A stretch of 5,670 bases of DNA from assembly GCA_030619425.1 (NCBI GenBank), contig JAUXBJ010000152.1, positions 1 to 5,670 of the forward strand, given 5' to 3'. This document shows, in pieces, positions 5,422 through 5,670 of the stretch. The notes below the pieces were generated by a model, which did no database searches, was not told the origin of the DNA, and saw nothing but the letters and a program-made list of their open reading frames with translations. The stretch is from a bacterium. GTDB taxonomy: Bacteria; Zixibacteria; MSB-5A5; GN15; FEB-12. Position 1 is the first letter of the stretch; every line of letters starts with the position of its first letter. The position numbers and the translations under genes are program-made.

Positions 5422-5670
5422 GGCGCCTTACTCTCCGCTTGTTCTGTCATGTATCGCAAGTATTCAATGAGTGCCTGTCGCTCGGCGTCGTCACCGGTGA
5501 AGGGCGGCATTTCCTCGGCGAAGTCCTCGGCCATGTCGAGAATGTCGGTGATTTCCTCAGGATCGAGCCCCAGCAAAGATTCCGATTTGTCGTTGTAACC
5601 GTAAAACTCGTGACACTTGCCGCAGCGAATGTCATAAACTTTGTGCCCAAGCTCGGCGCCCTCCAGGCCA
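5418..5670 (-). CDS. Class I cytochrome c, C-terminal part (5' end outside window)
   Basis: Eighty-three residues are visible, reading in frame from 5669. A haem c attachment site CGKCH follows GHKVYDIR at visible residues 16-20. About 34 residues on is a likely axial methionine in EEMPPFTGDD (Met54), followed by the C-terminal helix AERQALIEYLRYM typical of class I cytochromes c. The spacing suits a small monohaem domain; whether more haem sites, a signal peptide or a membrane anchor lie upstream cannot be seen. The segment is rich in Asp and Glu. The TGA stop at 5420-5418 overlaps the ATG of the CydA-like gene in an ATGA junction, so the two are almost certainly co-translated and probably act in one complex. 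Its haem would be attached by the Ccm system encoded just downstream. Export to the periplasm is inferred from the family. Confidence 0.92.
   Translation of the reverse strand, partial: GLEGAELGHKVYDIRCGKCHEFYGYNDKSESLLGLDPEEITDILDMAEDFAEEMPPFTGDDAERQALIEYLRYMTEQAESKAP

Noticed and set aside
5447..5650. Minus-strand frame of 67 codons over the cytochrome c region
   Set aside because: The alternative frame contains CGKCH, the MPPF methionine and a proper C-terminal helix ending in the ATGA overlap; this one is its shadow.

Overview
The window is a stretch of bacterial chromosome with moderate GC (mid-50s % by eye). Every gene I can support lies on the minus strand, so transcription runs from position 5670 towards 1. 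It holds a System I cytochrome c maturation (Ccm) cluster, preceded by a c-type cytochrome and a polytopic membrane protein that I read as a short, divergent relative of the cytochrome bd subunit CydA. The organism is probably a Gram-negative bacterium with a periplasm. The Cys-type CcmE haem chaperone (CxxxY in place of HxxxY) is known from Desulfovibrio-type bacteria and archaea. Together with the dispersed-looking palindrome, this makes me think of Desulfobacterota or an FCB-type candidate phylum such as Zixibacteria, but the lineage call is tentative.

Layout in the direction of transcription: 5670-5418, C-terminal part of a class I cytochrome c (one CxxCH, an MPPF axial Met); 5421-4405, CydA-like membrane protein, joined to the cytochrome by an ATGA overlap; 4404-4335, a 70-base gap; 4334-3717, ccmA (ABC ATPase); 3748-3065, ccmB (permease), overlapping ccmA by 32 bases with a TTG start; 3064-2834, a 231-base gap holding a 74-base multi-arm palindromic repeat and then a good sigma70-like promoter; 2833-2177, ccmC; 2176-2063, ccmD, a 37-residue gene; 2066-1629, ccmE, with a TTG start overlapping the ccmD stop; 1625-1, ccmF, cut by the window edge. 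Genes from ccmC to ccmF are packed with no gap or only a few bases, typical of translational coupling.

Function: CcmA and CcmB form the ABC transporter that, with CcmC and CcmD, loads haem on CcmE and releases holo-CcmE. CcmF then transfers haem to apocytochrome CxxCH sites at the outer face of the membrane. The upstream cytochrome c is a natural client. The cytochrome and the CydA-like protein together look like a small membrane redox complex. The CydA-like protein keeps the two core haem-binding His of CydA but lacks the long quinol-binding loop, so electrons may pass to or from the cytochrome c rather than quinol. This pairing and the Cys-type CcmE are the two most interesting points in the window.
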